From positions 868,001 to 932,000 of the forward strand of contig CAWAPD010000001.1 of the NCBI GenBank assembly GCA_963783865.1: DNA of 64,000 bases. Direction: 5' to 3'. This DNA comes from CAWAPD01 sp963783865. GTDB taxonomy: Bacteria > Actinomycetota > Thermoleophilia > UBA2241. A program made the position numbers and the translations under genes. How positions within the stretch are numbered: position 1 is the first letter of the stretch; every line of letters starts with the position of its first letter. The notes under the pieces were generated by a model that saw only the letters and a list, made by a program, of their open reading frames with translations, was not told the DNA's origin and searched no databases. Positions 8,783 to 17,251 of this stretch are shown in pieces.

Positions 8783-10426
8783 CTAGCCCGTCCCGGTCAC
8801 GGCCGCCGTGCCGCCGACGGCGAACACGCGGATGGCTGCGGGGCCGGGCACCGGGCAGTTGTACTCGCAGATGCCGCAGCCGATGCAGGGATCGGCCTTG
8901 ACGACCGGGAACGCCAGCCGGTTCTGCACGCCCTGCGCGTCGGTCACCATCCGCGCCCCGGTCAGCGCCACCGCCTTGTCGGTCAGCGGACAGACCTCCT
9001 GGCAGACCACGCACACCTGCTCCTGCGACCACGGCAGACAGCGGTCGCGGTCGATCACCGCGAGGCCGATCCGCTGTGTGCGCTTGGTCTCGAGGTCCAG
9101 CTTCGGGATCGCCCCGGACGGGCAGATGTGGCCGCAGGCGGTGCAGGCGTAGTCGCAGTAGCCGACGCGCGGCTGGAGCACCGGCGTCCAGAACGCCTCG
9201 AGGCCGACCTGCGTGGTCGCCGGCTGCAGGCCGCCGGTGGGGCAGACCCTCATGCACTGGCTGCAGCGCAGGCAGGTCGAGACGAACGTGCTCTCGTCGC
9301 TCACCCCCGGTGGGCGCAGCCGCCAGGGTGAGACCAGCCGGTTCCACAGCCCGGTCCCGAGCAGGACCACGCCACCGATACCTGCAGCCGCCGCCGTGAC
9401 GAACTGACGGCGGCTCGGGTCGTAGGGGCGCCAGGGTGAGGGCTTGAGCGTGGGGGCTATGGTCATGCCGCCTTCGGGGCAGGTGGCCAGGCAGTCGAGG
9501 CACATGGTGCATTCCGAGGCGGCGAGGGCGGGCGGCGGCGCCGCCGCGCCGCCGCCCGCCCTCGCCGCCTCGTCCCCGGCCTTCGTCACCTCGATCGCCC
9601 CGAGCTGGCAGGCGGCCGCGCAGCGGTTGCAGCGGTCGCAGGCGGGCGCGAACGCCGGCCGCAGCAGCGACACCTTGGCGACCAGCCCGAGCAGCGCGCC
9701 CAGAGGGCAGAGGTAGCGGCACCAGAAGCGGTCGGCGAGCGCGTTCAGGCCGATGATCACCACGAACAGCAGGCCGATCAACACGCCTTGCGCGTAGACG
9801 GGCTGGATCGCCGGCAGGACCGGCCCGCGCACACGGTCCTCCAGCCACGAGACGCCGCCCTGAAGCCATGACACGTGGTTCGCGGCGGTCTCGAGCGAGG
9901 TGACGGCGTAGTCGAGCCCGGGGATGCCGGCCGTCGTCATCGTGCGCGTGAACAGCGCGACCGGGTCGAGGACCATGAGCGTCATGCTGCCCAACGCGGC
10001 CATGGTGACGACGACGATCAGGACGACGTACTTGGCCGACCTGAGGCGCGGCGGCAGGCGCTTCGCGCGCCGCCGCGCCCCCGGCAACCTGATCCACTCC
10101 GCGACCGTCCCCAGCGGGCAGATCCAGCCGCACCAGACGCGGCCCAGCACGAGCGTGAGGCCGACCGTTATCAGCGCCAGCTCGACCCGCGGCAGCCACG
10201 TCCGCGCCGAGAGCATCGAGGTCAGCGCCGCCAGCGGGTCCACGCGGAAGAAGAAGTCGGCCAGCGGGAACGCCGCTCGCCGCTGCAGCGCCGCGAACAG
10301 CAGGTAGACGAAGAAGGCGAGGAACGCGAACTGGACGACGATGCGCGCGGCTCGCGCCGCGCGCCAGGCGCGCGACCGCTCCCCCCGCGACTCCGTGGCT
10401 GCCTGCTCCACCGGCTCCTCCCACAC
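8783..10426 (-). CDS. Membrane polyferredoxin of the NapH/NosR-MauM/NapG type
   Basis: Fused electron-transfer protein of 547 residues. The N-terminal half has several membrane spans and the NapH-type cluster motifs WCGWICPLG and WCRYLCPLG, then CDRCNRCAAACQ and CTMCLDCLATCPEGG. A twin-arginine-like RRQF followed by a hydrophobic stretch starts the second half, which carries CLRCSQCMRVCPTGG, CDYACTACGHICPSG, CVVCQEVCP and CIGCGICEYNCP. It probably moves electrons from quinol across or along the membrane to an unidentified acceptor. GTG start. It ends 4 bp from the convergent repeat protein. It may connect to the b6/PetD operon 6 kb away, but that is inference. Confidence 0.85.
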   Translation of the reverse strand: MWEEPVEQAATESRGERSRAWRAARAARIVVQFAFLAFFVYLLFAALQRRAAFPLADFFFRVDPLAALTSMLSARTWLPRVELALITVGLTLVLGRVWCGWICPLGTVAEWIRLPGARRRAKRLPPRLRSAKYVVLIVVVTMAALGSMTLMVLDPVALFTRTMTTAGIPGLDYAVTSLETAANHVSWLQGGVSWLEDRVRGPVLPAIQPVYAQGVLIGLLFVVIIGLNALADRFWCRYLCPLGALLGLVAKVSLLRPAFAPACDRCNRCAAACQLGAIEVTKAGDEAARAGGGAAAPPPALAASECTMCLDCLATCPEGGMTIAPTLKPSPWRPYDPSRRQFVTAAAAGIGGVVLLGTGLWNRLVSPWRLRPPGVSDESTFVSTCLRCSQCMRVCPTGGLQPATTQVGLEAFWTPVLQPRVGYCDYACTACGHICPSGAIPKLDLETKRTQRIGLAVIDRDRCLPWSQEQVCVVCQEVCPLTDKAVALTGARMVTDAQGVQNRLAFPVVKADPCIGCGICEYNCPVPGPAAIRVFAVGGTAAVTGTG

Positions 10427-10433
10427 ACCGGCG

Positions 10434-10461
10434 ACGTGCGTCGCCGCACGTCACCAGTATA
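10434..10461 (-). promoter_or_regulatory. -10 element and inverted repeat upstream of the polyferredoxin
   Basis: On the minus strand TATACT lies at 10461-10456, and the expected transcription start falls on the palindrome ACGTGCG-TCGC-CGCACGT (10434-10451). No good -35 hexamer is visible. The palindrome is a candidate operator. Confidence 0.35.
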
Positions 10462-10499
10462 CGGATGCATCGGGGCTCCGACAGGGCGGACCCAGGAAG

Positions 10500-11237
10500 A
10501 TGCGGGTCTTCTCTGACGAACGGGGCGAGAGTATGGTCGACGCATCAACAGGGGGGACCTGTGCCCGCGATCACCTGGCGTTGGCTGGCAACGTGGTGTC
10601 ACTCGTTTCACTCGGCCTTCTCGCGGCCGGTTGCGCGGGCGCGCCTGCGACCACGTCTTCGCCCATCCCGGCCTCGTCCTTCGCCGGCTGGTGGTTCACG
10701 AGCGACGAGGACTATGACACCCCCCTCGTCGACGTTCACATCGTCGAAACGAACGGCGCCCTCAGCCTCGCTGGTGGCGGCGCCAGTGTTCCTCTTCAAC
10801 TCAAGGGCACGACGCTCGTCTCGGCTTCGGCGCAGGGAACGAGCGAGTTCACCTTGCTGCCCGGCGGCCGTCGGATGATCGCTCGGTTCACCTCGGTCGA
10901 CGGGGCCCCCTCCTTCTATGCCACCCTGCAGCGCGGCACGCAGGCGAAGGTGAACAACCTGCTCAACGAAGGGAACATGTGGGAGCTGGAGAACGCGATC
11001 ACCAGATGGCGCGAGGCCAGAGGCGCCTATCCTCCAGTGGCCGCTGTCCGCCCCGATAGCGCCTTCGCCCGAACGCTACGGACGTGGCCGACGAATCCAT
11101 TCACCCATCGACCCGTAGCGCCGGGACTACGTGCAGGCGACTATCGCTACCGCATCGGCAGTCGCCGGATCGCCCTCACCTTCTTTGGTCGCTTCTTCGG
11201 TCGCCGAAGCACCTCGACCTGGACAACCCCGAAATGA
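10500..11237 (+). CDS. Lipoprotein with pseudopilin-G-like C-terminal region
   Basis: Predicted secreted protein of about 245 residues with a lipobox LLAAGC. The start is uncertain: ATG 10500 or ATG 10533, neither with a strong ribosome site. The middle holds WWFTSDEDYDTPLVDVHIVE and LKGTTLVSASA. The last 80 residues (NAITRWREARGAYPP ... TWPTNPFTHRP ... GDYRYRIG) look like the globular tail of type II secretion pseudopilin G or a PilE-like protein, without the pilin N-terminal helix. An out-of-frame GTG at 10561 sits behind a GGGGGG run, but its frame lacks coding character. Confidence 0.7.
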   Translation: MRVFSDERGESMVDASTGGTCARDHLALAGNVVSLVSLGLLAAGCAGAPATTSSPIPASSFAGWWFTSDEDYDTPLVDVHIVETNGALSLAGGGASVPLQLKGTTLVSASAQGTSEFTLLPGGRRMIARFTSVDGAPSFYATLQRGTQAKVNNLLNEGNMWELENAITRWREARGAYPPVAAVRPDSAFARTLRTWPTNPFTHRPVAPGLRAGDYRYRIGSRRIALTFFGRFFGRRSTSTWTTPK

Positions 11238-11264
11238 CACGGCGGTGATCGAGAACGGGCGGGC

Positions 11265-12542
11265 CTAGCCGGCCGTCGCGTTCCCCGGCGTGGGGGAGTC
11301 CAGCGGTGGGTCGGCGTGCCAGCCGCCCACCGAGCCCGGCCGCACGAGCCGGCTGCCCTTGGGGCCGACGATTACGGCCTTGTGGAGGGCGCTTCCCGCC
11401 ACGACCTCGCGCCACTTCAGGAACCACATGGTCCAGCCGTTGTCCCAGGCGCCCGCCTTGGGGCTGCCGATCACCGTGACCGGGTCGCCCGGCACCGCCA
11501 GGTCGTAGTAGGTCTGGGCGTTCGTAGGAGACATGTTGACGCAACCGTGGCTGACGTTGGAGAAGCCCTGCGAACCCACCGACCACGACGCCGCGTGCAG
11601 GTACGCGCCGCTCCAGGTGAACCTGACCGACAGCGGCACCATGAGGTCGTAGCCAGGCCCCTTCATCTCGACCGGGTTGCCCTTCTCGATGGTGAGATAG
11701 GTGCCGTTCGGCGTCTCGTCGCCCGGCTTGCCCGAGCTGATCGGCCAGGTGGCGTAGGAGCGCCGGTCGAGGTAGACGTGCATGTGGTGGCCCGCGGTGT
11801 CGACGACGACGATCAGCGAACGGCCTATCTTGAAGTCCTGCCGCAGCGTGTGCGTGCCGTAGACGCCGGGCGCCCCCTCCACCCCGTTCAGGTGGCCGAC
11901 GAACCGCACCTTGGTGTTCTGGGGCCAGTAGCTTCGCGGGCGGAAGTAGACCGTCTGTGGGCCGTCCCAGTACCACGCCCCGACGACCCGTTTCGACGAC
12001 CAGAGCTCGAGCGAACGCTCCACGGCCGCCGTGTTCGTGATCGGCTGGCTGAACGTGAGCGTGATCGGCATGCCGACGCCGTACGTCAGTCCAGCGCCCT
12101 CGAAGATCTGGGTCGAGAAGGTGTGGGTGGGCTGGAGGGTGCGGAACGAGGTCGACCGGGTCGCCCTGCGGCCCGCGGTGTCGAGGGTCGTCACGCGCAG
12201 CGTGTACCGCGTGTCGACGTTGAGGATCTGGTCGCTGCGCCAGGTGGTGGCGCCGCGGTTCAGCGTGCCGGTGACCGGGTCGCCGCTCGTGGCGACCACG
12301 ACGCGCACGATCGTCCCGCGGGCGACCGACACGCGGATGCCCCGGCCGGTGTCCACCTTGGTTGCGCCGTTCGCCGGACTGACGGTCACCCGGGCCGGCG
12401 GGATGGTCGGGGTCGGCGAGGGCGGACTCGAGGGAGTGTCGCTGCAGGCGGCGAAGGCGACGGCGACGAGGGCGAGGCCCAGGGCCGCCAAGGCGCGCGC
12501 GAACGCCACGCCACGTGGCGTTCGCGCGCGCCTTTCGTGCAC
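11265..12542 (-). CDS. L,D-transpeptidase lipoprotein with Ig-like domains
   Basis: Cell-wall crosslinking enzyme of 425 residues that would form 3-3 peptidoglycan bonds. After a signal peptide ending near FAACSD come two Ig-like segments (RVTVSPANGATKVDTGRGI and PITLTFSQPI), then the YkuD catalytic domain with the active-site motif SHGCVNM, Cys near residue 334, and C-terminal trailing residues as in mycobacterial Ldt proteins. I chose GTG 12542 because GGAGGA (12548-12553) is 5 bases upstream; an upstream GTG/ATG in the same frame lacks this. The codons for residues 3-18 form a perfect 21-bp hairpin, described separately. Confidence 0.9.
   Translation of the reverse strand: MHERRARTPRGVAFARALAALGLALVAVAFAACSDTPSSPPSPTPTIPPARVTVSPANGATKVDTGRGIRVSVARGTIVRVVVATSGDPVTGTLNRGATTWRSDQILNVDTRYTLRVTTLDTAGRRATRSTSFRTLQPTHTFSTQIFEGAGLTYGVGMPITLTFSQPITNTAAVERSLELWSSKRVVGAWYWDGPQTVYFRPRSYWPQNTKVRFVGHLNGVEGAPGVYGTHTLRQDFKIGRSLIVVVDTAGHHMHVYLDRRSYATWPISSGKPGDETPNGTYLTIEKGNPVEMKGPGYDLMVPLSVRFTWSGAYLHAASWSVGSQGFSNVSHGCVNMSPTNAQTYYDLAVPGDPVTVIGSPKAGAWDNGWTMWFLKWREVVAGSALHKAVIVGPKGSRLVRPGSVGGWHADPPLDSPTPGNATAG
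12490..12534 (-). repeat. Perfect 21-bp inverted repeat, 3-base loop, inside the transpeptidase start region
   Basis: Arms 12490-12510 and 12514-12534 are exactly complementary with only CCA between them. In the minus-strand mRNA the stem begins 5 bases after the GTG start codon and covers the signal-peptide codons, including an alternative in-frame GTG at 12509-12507. Confidence 0.85.
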
Positions 12543-12654
12543 CGGGGTCCTCCTTAGTCGCCGTCGCTCTACTCTACCCGCGTCGAGCGATCGATGCCGC
12601 CTCGCCCCTGAGACGCTGCCGGCTGGCCGGTCGTTCACTCCGCGCGAAAAGGAA

Positions 12655-12690
12655 AGAGGCGGGGCGGTCCGTGCGATCCGCCCCGCCTCT
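12655..12690 (-). terminator. GC-rich hairpin terminator after the small helical protein
   Basis: AGAGGCGGGGCGG (12655-12667), 10-base loop, CCGCCCCGCCTCT (12678-12690). It lies 27 bp after the stop of the gene at 12717-13166 and before the transpeptidase start. Confidence 0.65.
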
Positions 12691-12716
12691 CCGAAACGTG
12701 GGCTCGGGCTCGCGCC

Positions 12717-13166
12717 CTAGCGCGCCAGCATGGCGCGCAGTTCCTCGGCCGCTCGCCGGTCCTGCTTGGCGCACTTCCTGAGGTCGCGGGCGCCGCCTCC
12801 GAGGGCGTCGTCACACCGCGTGGCGAAGTCGTCGTGGTACCTTGCCGCGGCATCCTCGGCGGCGATCGCCTGCTCGATCACATCCGGCCACCCGCCGGGC
12901 GCGACCGTCAGCGGGCCGAGGTAGTCGTCGGCGGCCAGCGAGCGGACCGGCTCGGCGAGCGTCTTGTCCGCCTTCTGCCGGACCACGGCCAGCCTCTCGA
13001 TGCGCTCGCGATGCTCGTCGATCAGCTCCTCGAGCATGGCGTGCCAGTAGGGCAGCGGCGCCAGCTCGCGGGCCACCTTGGCGACATCGCCACAGGCCTC
13101 TTCGGCCGACAGCGCGAAGTCGAGCGCCGATCCACAATCGACGATCTCCGGGAACCGTGGGGCCAC
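12717..13166 (-). CDS. Hypothetical all-helical protein, ferritin-like in appearance
   Basis: Protein of 149 residues with no signal peptide. I chose GTG 13166 because AAGGAG precedes it at good distance; a longer reading exists but upstream codons cross a terminator. It is predicted to be almost wholly helical, with WHAMLEELIDEHRERIERLA resembling a ferritin-like helix, although no clear pair of metal-binding E-x-x-H motifs is present. Two Cys (in EACGDVA and TRCDDALG) are separated widely. Not recognised. Flanked by strong hairpins on both sides, so it is transcribed alone. Confidence 0.6.
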   Translation of the reverse strand: MAPRFPEIVDCGSALDFALSAEEACGDVAKVARELAPLPYWHAMLEELIDEHRERIERLAVVRQKADKTLAEPVRSLAADDYLGPLTVAPGGWPDVIEQAIAAEDAAARYHDDFATRCDDALGGGARDLRKCAKQDRRAAEELRAMLAR

Positions 13167-13284
13167 CGCAGTCTCCTTCCTGTCTCTCTCGCCGCGGGCT
13201 GGCGTTGGCACGCACAGGCCGGGGCGCCGGTCTCGCCATTCTAGGGGATGCCGGGCGTCGGGGAGCAAGCCATCGAACGTGGAA

Positions 13285-13316
13285 GGGCGGGGCGGTCCGT
13301 ACGGACCGCCCCGCCC
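13285..13316 (-). terminator. Perfect 32-bp palindrome terminator after mmsA
   Basis: GGGCGGGGCGGTCCGT (13285-13300) is followed directly by its exact complement (13301-13316). It lies 52 bp beyond the mmsA stop. The GGGCGGGGCGG arm recurs in other hairpins of the window. Confidence 0.65.
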
Positions 13317-13367
13317 CATTCGAGTCTCGTCGCGCCGCGCCGTCAGGCGGCGACGCGCTGCCCTGGA

Positions 13368-14906
13368 TCAGAGGTTGACGGTGCCTTCCCAGGTGCTGAC
13401 CAGCTTCTGCTTCTTGTCGGCTTCGGTGAACCAGCGCGTGGTGACGCACTTGGTCTCGGTGAAGAACTGGAAGCCGTCCTTGCCGAAGACGTGGTTGTCG
13501 CCGAAGAAGCTGTCCTTGTGACCGGCGAACGGGAAGTAGCTCACGGGCACCGGGATGCCGACGTTGATGCCGACCATGCCGGCGTGCGTGCGGCGGGCGA
13601 ACTCGCGCGAGTAGTAGCCGCTCTCGGTGAAGATGCACGAGCCGTTGGCGTACGGGTTGCGGTTCATGAGCTCGATGCCCTCTTCAAAGTCCTTGACGCG
13701 CTTGACGAACAGCACGGGGCCGAACGCCTCTTCGCGGCCGCAGACCATGTCCTCGGTCACGTGGTCGAAGATGGTCGGGCCGATGTAGTGGCCGCCCTTG
13801 AGCTCTTCCGGCAGCCCGTCCAGGACGTCGCGGCCGTCGAGCACCAACTCGGCGCCCTCTGCGATCGCCTTCTCGATCCAGCCGAGGACGAACTTCCTGT
13901 GGGCATCGCTGACGACCGGGCCGAGCTCCGTGGTGGGATCGGTGGCGTTGCCGACCACGCGCTCCGTGGCGAACTTCTTCATGAGGGCGACGAACTCGTC
14001 GGCGACCGACTCCTGGACGACGCACACGGGAAGCGCCATGCAGCGCATGCCGGCGCAGCCGAAGGTCGAGTTGATGATGCCGCGGGCGGCGCGCTCGAGC
14101 GACGCGTCCTCGAGCACCAGCCCGTGGTTCTTGGCCTGCGTCTGGGCCTGCACGCGCTTGCCGTGCGCGGCCGCGATGGAGTAGACGTGCTTGCCGACCG
14201 GCGTGGTGCCGACGAAGCTGACGCCGCGGACGGCCGGATGCTTGAGCAGGACTTCGGCCTGCTCCTTCTCGGCCGTGACCATGTTGACGACGCCCTTGGG
14301 CAGGCCGCACTCGTACAGCATGTCGAGCAGCAGGTGGCTCGTCAGCGGCACGAAGTTGGCCGACTTGAGCACGAACGTGTTGCCGCAGGCGATGCAGATC
14401 GGCAGCATCCACCCGAAGGGGATCATGGCCGGGAAGTTGAACGGCGCGATGCCGGCGAAGACGCCGAGCGGCTCGCGGTAGCTGACCGTGTCGTGCCCGG
14501 TGGACACGTTCATCAGCGACTCGCCCTTGAGGACCATCGGGGCCGCGACGGCGATGTCGATGGCCTCGATGATCTTGACGACCTCGCCGCGGGCCTCGTC
14601 GAGGTTCTTGCCGAGCTCGGTGGAGACCAGCGTCGCGATCTCGTCCATCCTCTGGAGAAGCTTGGGCCGCCACGTGAAGAGCACCTCGGTGCGCTTCTGG
14701 ATGGGCAGGCTGGCCCAGCCGGGGTAGGCGCGGTTCGCCGACTCGATGGCCTCGGTGACCTCTTCCTCGGTGCACATGGGGGTGCGCGCGATGACCTTGC
14801 CGGTGTTGGAGTCGGTGATGTCGACCCAGGTGTCGGACTTCGAGTCGCGCCACTCGCCGTCGACCATGTAGCCGAGGGTCTTCACCTCTGTGCTGACTAC
14901 TGCCAT
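13368..14906 (-). CDS. mmsA: Methylmalonate-semialdehyde dehydrogenase (CoA-acylating)
   Basis: NAD-dependent aldehyde dehydrogenase of 512 residues that converts methylmalonate or malonate semialdehyde to propionyl- or acetyl-CoA in valine, beta-alanine or inositol catabolism. Family-typical segments are VFAGIAPFNFPAMIP, SFVGTTPVGKHVYS and the catalytic-cysteine region FGCAGMRCMAL (Cys near residue 289), with the MmsA-specific RCMAL ending; the Arg sites that bind CoA-type substrate are plausible but not checked. The terminal SYFPFAGHKDSFFGD is typical. ATG start with GAGAGG upstream. It is divergent from a TetR regulator with shared operator-like repeats. Confidence 0.93.
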   Translation of the reverse strand: MAVVSTEVKTLGYMVDGEWRDSKSDTWVDITDSNTGKVIARTPMCTEEEVTEAIESANRAYPGWASLPIQKRTEVLFTWRPKLLQRMDEIATLVSTELGKNLDEARGEVVKIIEAIDIAVAAPMVLKGESLMNVSTGHDTVSYREPLGVFAGIAPFNFPAMIPFGWMLPICIACGNTFVLKSANFVPLTSHLLLDMLYECGLPKGVVNMVTAEKEQAEVLLKHPAVRGVSFVGTTPVGKHVYSIAAAHGKRVQAQTQAKNHGLVLEDASLERAARGIINSTFGCAGMRCMALPVCVVQESVADEFVALMKKFATERVVGNATDPTTELGPVVSDAHRKFVLGWIEKAIAEGAELVLDGRDVLDGLPEELKGGHYIGPTIFDHVTEDMVCGREEAFGPVLFVKRVKDFEEGIELMNRNPYANGSCIFTESGYYSREFARRTHAGMVGINVGIPVPVSYFPFAGHKDSFFGDNHVFGKDGFQFFTETKCVTTRWFTEADKKQKLVSTWEGTVNL

Positions 14907-14935
14907 CTCGGATCCTCTCCGCGCCGCCGGCGCGC

Positions 14936-14980
14936 TTGATTGATTGCGTGGAATGGAGTCTAATCAATCAAATGATTGAT
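14936..14980 (+). promoter_or_regulatory. Shared mmsA/tetR control region with repeated TGATTGA half-sites
   Basis: TTGATTGATT (14936-14945) is the exact complement of AATCAATCAA (14962-14971), and TCAATCA/TGATTGA (14964-14970, 14973-14979) form a second, tighter inverted repeat. TTGATT (14936-14941) and TCTAAT (14959-14964), 17 bp apart, make a promoter whose start point falls at about 14971, next to the ATG at 14972. Confidence 0.65.
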
Positions 14981-15628
14981 GGCAACCATAGCACCCAAGG
15001 TTCTACCCTCGTCGCCGACCCTCGCACCAGCCTGTCGCCCGCGGCCCTCGAGATCCTCTCGGCCGCCCAACGGGTGCTGATCGAGAAGGGGTTCACCGGC
15101 CTCACGCTGCGCGCGGTCGCGCAGGAGTCGGGCGCCAACTCGGCGATGGTGCAGTACTACTTCGGGAGCAAGGACGGCCTCGTCGAGGCGATGATCGACT
15201 CGGTCTTCCGCGACGACCAGGAGGATGCCGCGAAGATCCTGGAGGCGGTGCCGCGCGAGGAGCGCCTGCACCGGTTCGTCGATGGGCTGCGCACTCTCGG
15301 CTCGTCGCGCTCGTTCCGCGTCTTCTTCGACATCCTCCCGTACGCCCTGCGGATCGAGGGCCTGCAGGCTCGCATGGCGCGCGCCTACGAGTGGTACCGC
15401 CGGCTCAAGCGCAACTGGCTCGCTCGAGAAGACGCCGCGTCTCCCGCCGAGGAGGAGGTCCTGCTCGCGGTCGCCGAGCTGACGACCGCCGTCGTCGACG
15501 GGCTCGCCATCCAGGAGCTGATCGACGACACCGTCGACTCGCGGCGTGCGTACGCCCTGCTCGAGCACATGCTGCAGCGCTCGCTGCCCGAGTTGCTCGA
15601 AAGCGGTCTCCCCCAGACGATCGAGTAG
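14972..15628 (+). CDS. TetR-family transcriptional regulator
   Basis: Regulator of 218 residues. The helix-turn-helix is at about 25-70 (LIEKGFTGLTLRAVAQESGANSAMVQYYFGSKDGL), followed by the ligand-binding helices. I chose ATG 14972 instead of TTG 14936 because the promoter and operator overlap the upstream codons, which implies a leaderless mRNA. The shared palindromes suggest that it represses itself and mmsA, releasing on a valine- or propionyl-pathway intermediate; this is inference from divergence. Confidence 0.88.
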   Translation: MIDGNHSTQGSTLVADPRTSLSPAALEILSAAQRVLIEKGFTGLTLRAVAQESGANSAMVQYYFGSKDGLVEAMIDSVFRDDQEDAAKILEAVPREERLHRFVDGLRTLGSSRSFRVFFDILPYALRIEGLQARMARAYEWYRRLKRNWLAREDAASPAEEEVLLAVAELTTAVVDGLAIQELIDDTVDSRRAYALLEHMLQRSLPELLESGLPQTIE

Positions 15629-15687
15629 GGGCGGGGGGGCGACCTCGGCCGCCCTCCCGCCGAGACCGCCCGAGGCCCTGGTGTTCT

Positions 15688-16623
15688 CTACTGAGGCAGC
15701 GGCGGCGCGAAGAACAGCCAGCGGCCGTCGGGCCCGCGCTTGAACAACTCGTAGCTCGTGTAGCCGGTGTCCGACTTCTGATCGCTGGTGTAGCGGAAGG
15801 TCACCCGCCCGGCAGCATAGCCGGGGATGTACGTGCCCGAGAGCGAGATCCTCGTCACCTTCCAGTGCAGGCGGTGCAGCGGGTCGCTCGGCGCTGTGGG
15901 CGACGGCTGCCAGATGGCCGAGTCGCGGGTGAACAGCGCCTTGACCGCGGCCGTGTCGTGGCGGTCGAGGGCCGCGCAGTAGGCGGCGAGGGTGCGCCGC
16001 AGGCCGGCGGGCACGTGTCCGCCGCCGCGGTCGGCGCGGGCGGCGGCGAGCGCGCGGTCGACGACCGCGCGCGGCGCGCCGCCCGCCTTCAGCGCGGCGG
16101 CGTACTTGGGCTCGACCGGCGCCGACCGCTCGCCCGCGACCAGCCAGCGGTCGCCAGCCCGCACCAGCCGCACCGTGTGCAGGGCGCTCGTGAGGTCGTC
16201 CGTCCAGCGGTTGAGATGGCGCGTCACGTAGGCGACGACCACCGCCGAGCGCCCGTCCGGCCCTGCGTCGGCGCTCTCGACCGACACGTCGGCCCCCGCC
16301 TCGTAGGCGCCGAGCTTGTACCAGGGGTGCGCCAGCCGCTTCATGGCCACGGCGTACCACTCGTCGCGCTCGAGGGTGGGCGAGCCGGCCACGGCCAGCG
16401 CGCGCAGCTCCGTCGGGTCGTGGTCGGCGTTCAGGACCTCGGCCTGCAGCTTCAGGTAGGCCACCGCCGCGGCGGCGGCCTGCTGGCGCGGCGTCTGCTG
16501 CTCGGGGCGGCCGCCGCAGGCGGCCGCCCCGAGCAGCACGGCCACCGCGCAGACGGCCGCCGCCGCTCGCAAGGGCAGGCGCGCAAGGATGGCAGAGACG
16601 CGTCGGTGGGGCGGTGGGATCAC
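15688..16623 (-). CDS. Hypothetical lipoprotein, possible SnoaL/NTF2-like domains
   Basis: Predicted lipoprotein of 311 residues. An arginine-rich start and hydrophobic segment end in the lipobox LGAAAC. The mature protein has a helical stretch QQAAAAAVAYLKLQAEV, a beta-rich part (VVVAYVTRHLNRW, HTVRLVRAGDRWLVAGE) and a C-terminal unit (YCAALDRHDTAAVKALFTRD ... VTFRYTSDQKSDTGYTSYELF ... GRWLFFAPP) that resembles SnoaL/NTF2-like folds. GTG start without a clear ribosome site. Divergent from the Rieske operon. Function unknown. Confidence 0.7.
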   Translation of the reverse strand: MIPPPHRRVSAILARLPLRAAAAVCAVAVLLGAAACGGRPEQQTPRQQAAAAAVAYLKLQAEVLNADHDPTELRALAVAGSPTLERDEWYAVAMKRLAHPWYKLGAYEAGADVSVESADAGPDGRSAVVVAYVTRHLNRWTDDLTSALHTVRLVRAGDRWLVAGERSAPVEPKYAAALKAGGAPRAVVDRALAAARADRGGGHVPAGLRRTLAAYCAALDRHDTAAVKALFTRDSAIWQPSPTAPSDPLHRLHWKVTRISLSGTYIPGYAAGRVTFRYTSDQKSDTGYTSYELFKRGPDGRWLFFAPPLPQ

Positions 16624-16665
16624 GGCCCGAGGGTACCATAGGAGCCTCACGGGGCCGGGCCAACG

Positions 16666-16695
16666 TTGACACCCGCCCGCCCCAGCCGCTAGGAA
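16666..16695 (+). promoter_or_regulatory. Possible promoter of the Rieske/cytochrome b operon
   Basis: Perfect TTGACA at 16666-16671, 18-bp spacer, weak TAGGAA at 16690-16695, about 57 bp before the Rieske ATG. Confidence 0.4.
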
Positions 16696-16752
16696 GCAAC
16701 AACCAGACCGCCGGCGTCGACGCCGGCGGCCGCCACTTCGCGGAGGGCAGGC

Positions 16753-17220
16753 ATGACGAGAGGCGGCTTCCTGCGCTGGGCGATCGGCATCGTCTCGGCC
16801 GTCGCGCTCGCGGGGATCGTGTATCCGATCCTGCGGTTCCTCAAGCCTCCGCCCGCGGTGTCGGCCGCCATCGGCCAGGTCGTCGATCTCGGACCGGCCA
16901 CCGGGTTCCCGCCCGGCCAGCTCACTCTCGCGCAGGTCGGCCAGCAGCCGGTCGTGGTGACCAACGCCGCCGGCACGATCACCGTGCACTCGGCGATCTG
17001 CACCCACCTCGGCTGCGTCGTGGCCCTGAGCGGTGACGCGCTGCACTGCCCGTGTCACGGCAGCGAGTTCGCCGCGACGGGCGCCGTCACGCACGGGCCG
17101 GCCACGCTGCCGCTGCCGCCCTACCACACCACCGTCACCAACGGCCGCGTGCTCGTCGGTCCGATCAACCTCACCGGCGCGGCCTATCCCGGCTGGTACA
17201 AGGGGGAGTTCCAGCAATGA
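16753..17220 (+). CDS. Rieske [2Fe-2S] protein of a bc1/b6f-type complex
   Basis: Iron-sulfur subunit of 155 residues that takes electrons from quinol. An N-terminal membrane anchor (residues 8-30) precedes the cluster-binding motifs CTHLGC and CPCHGS, each with Cys and His, and a following PPYHTTVTNGRVLVG. SD GGAGGG lies before the ATG. It is the first gene of a five-gene operon with cytochrome b6, PetD and a c-type cytochrome. At 155 residues it is short, close to the plant/cyanobacterial and Gram-positive menaquinol type. Confidence 0.93.
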   Translation: MTRGGFLRWAIGIVSAVALAGIVYPILRFLKPPPAVSAAIGQVVDLGPATGFPPGQLTLAQVGQQPVVVTNAAGTITVHSAICTHLGCVVALSGDALHCPCHGSEFAATGAVTHGPATLPLPPYHTTVTNGRVLVGPINLTGAAYPGWYKGEFQQ

Positions 17221-17251
17221 GCGCGGCGGTCTTGCATGGGAGGAGGTTCTG

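Noticed and set aside
10561..10878. GTG-started frame after GGGGGG near the lipoprotein
   Set aside because: Has a good ribosome site but codes Arg/Ser/Pro-rich sequence in the wrong frame; the lipoprotein frame has a lipobox and a folded tail.
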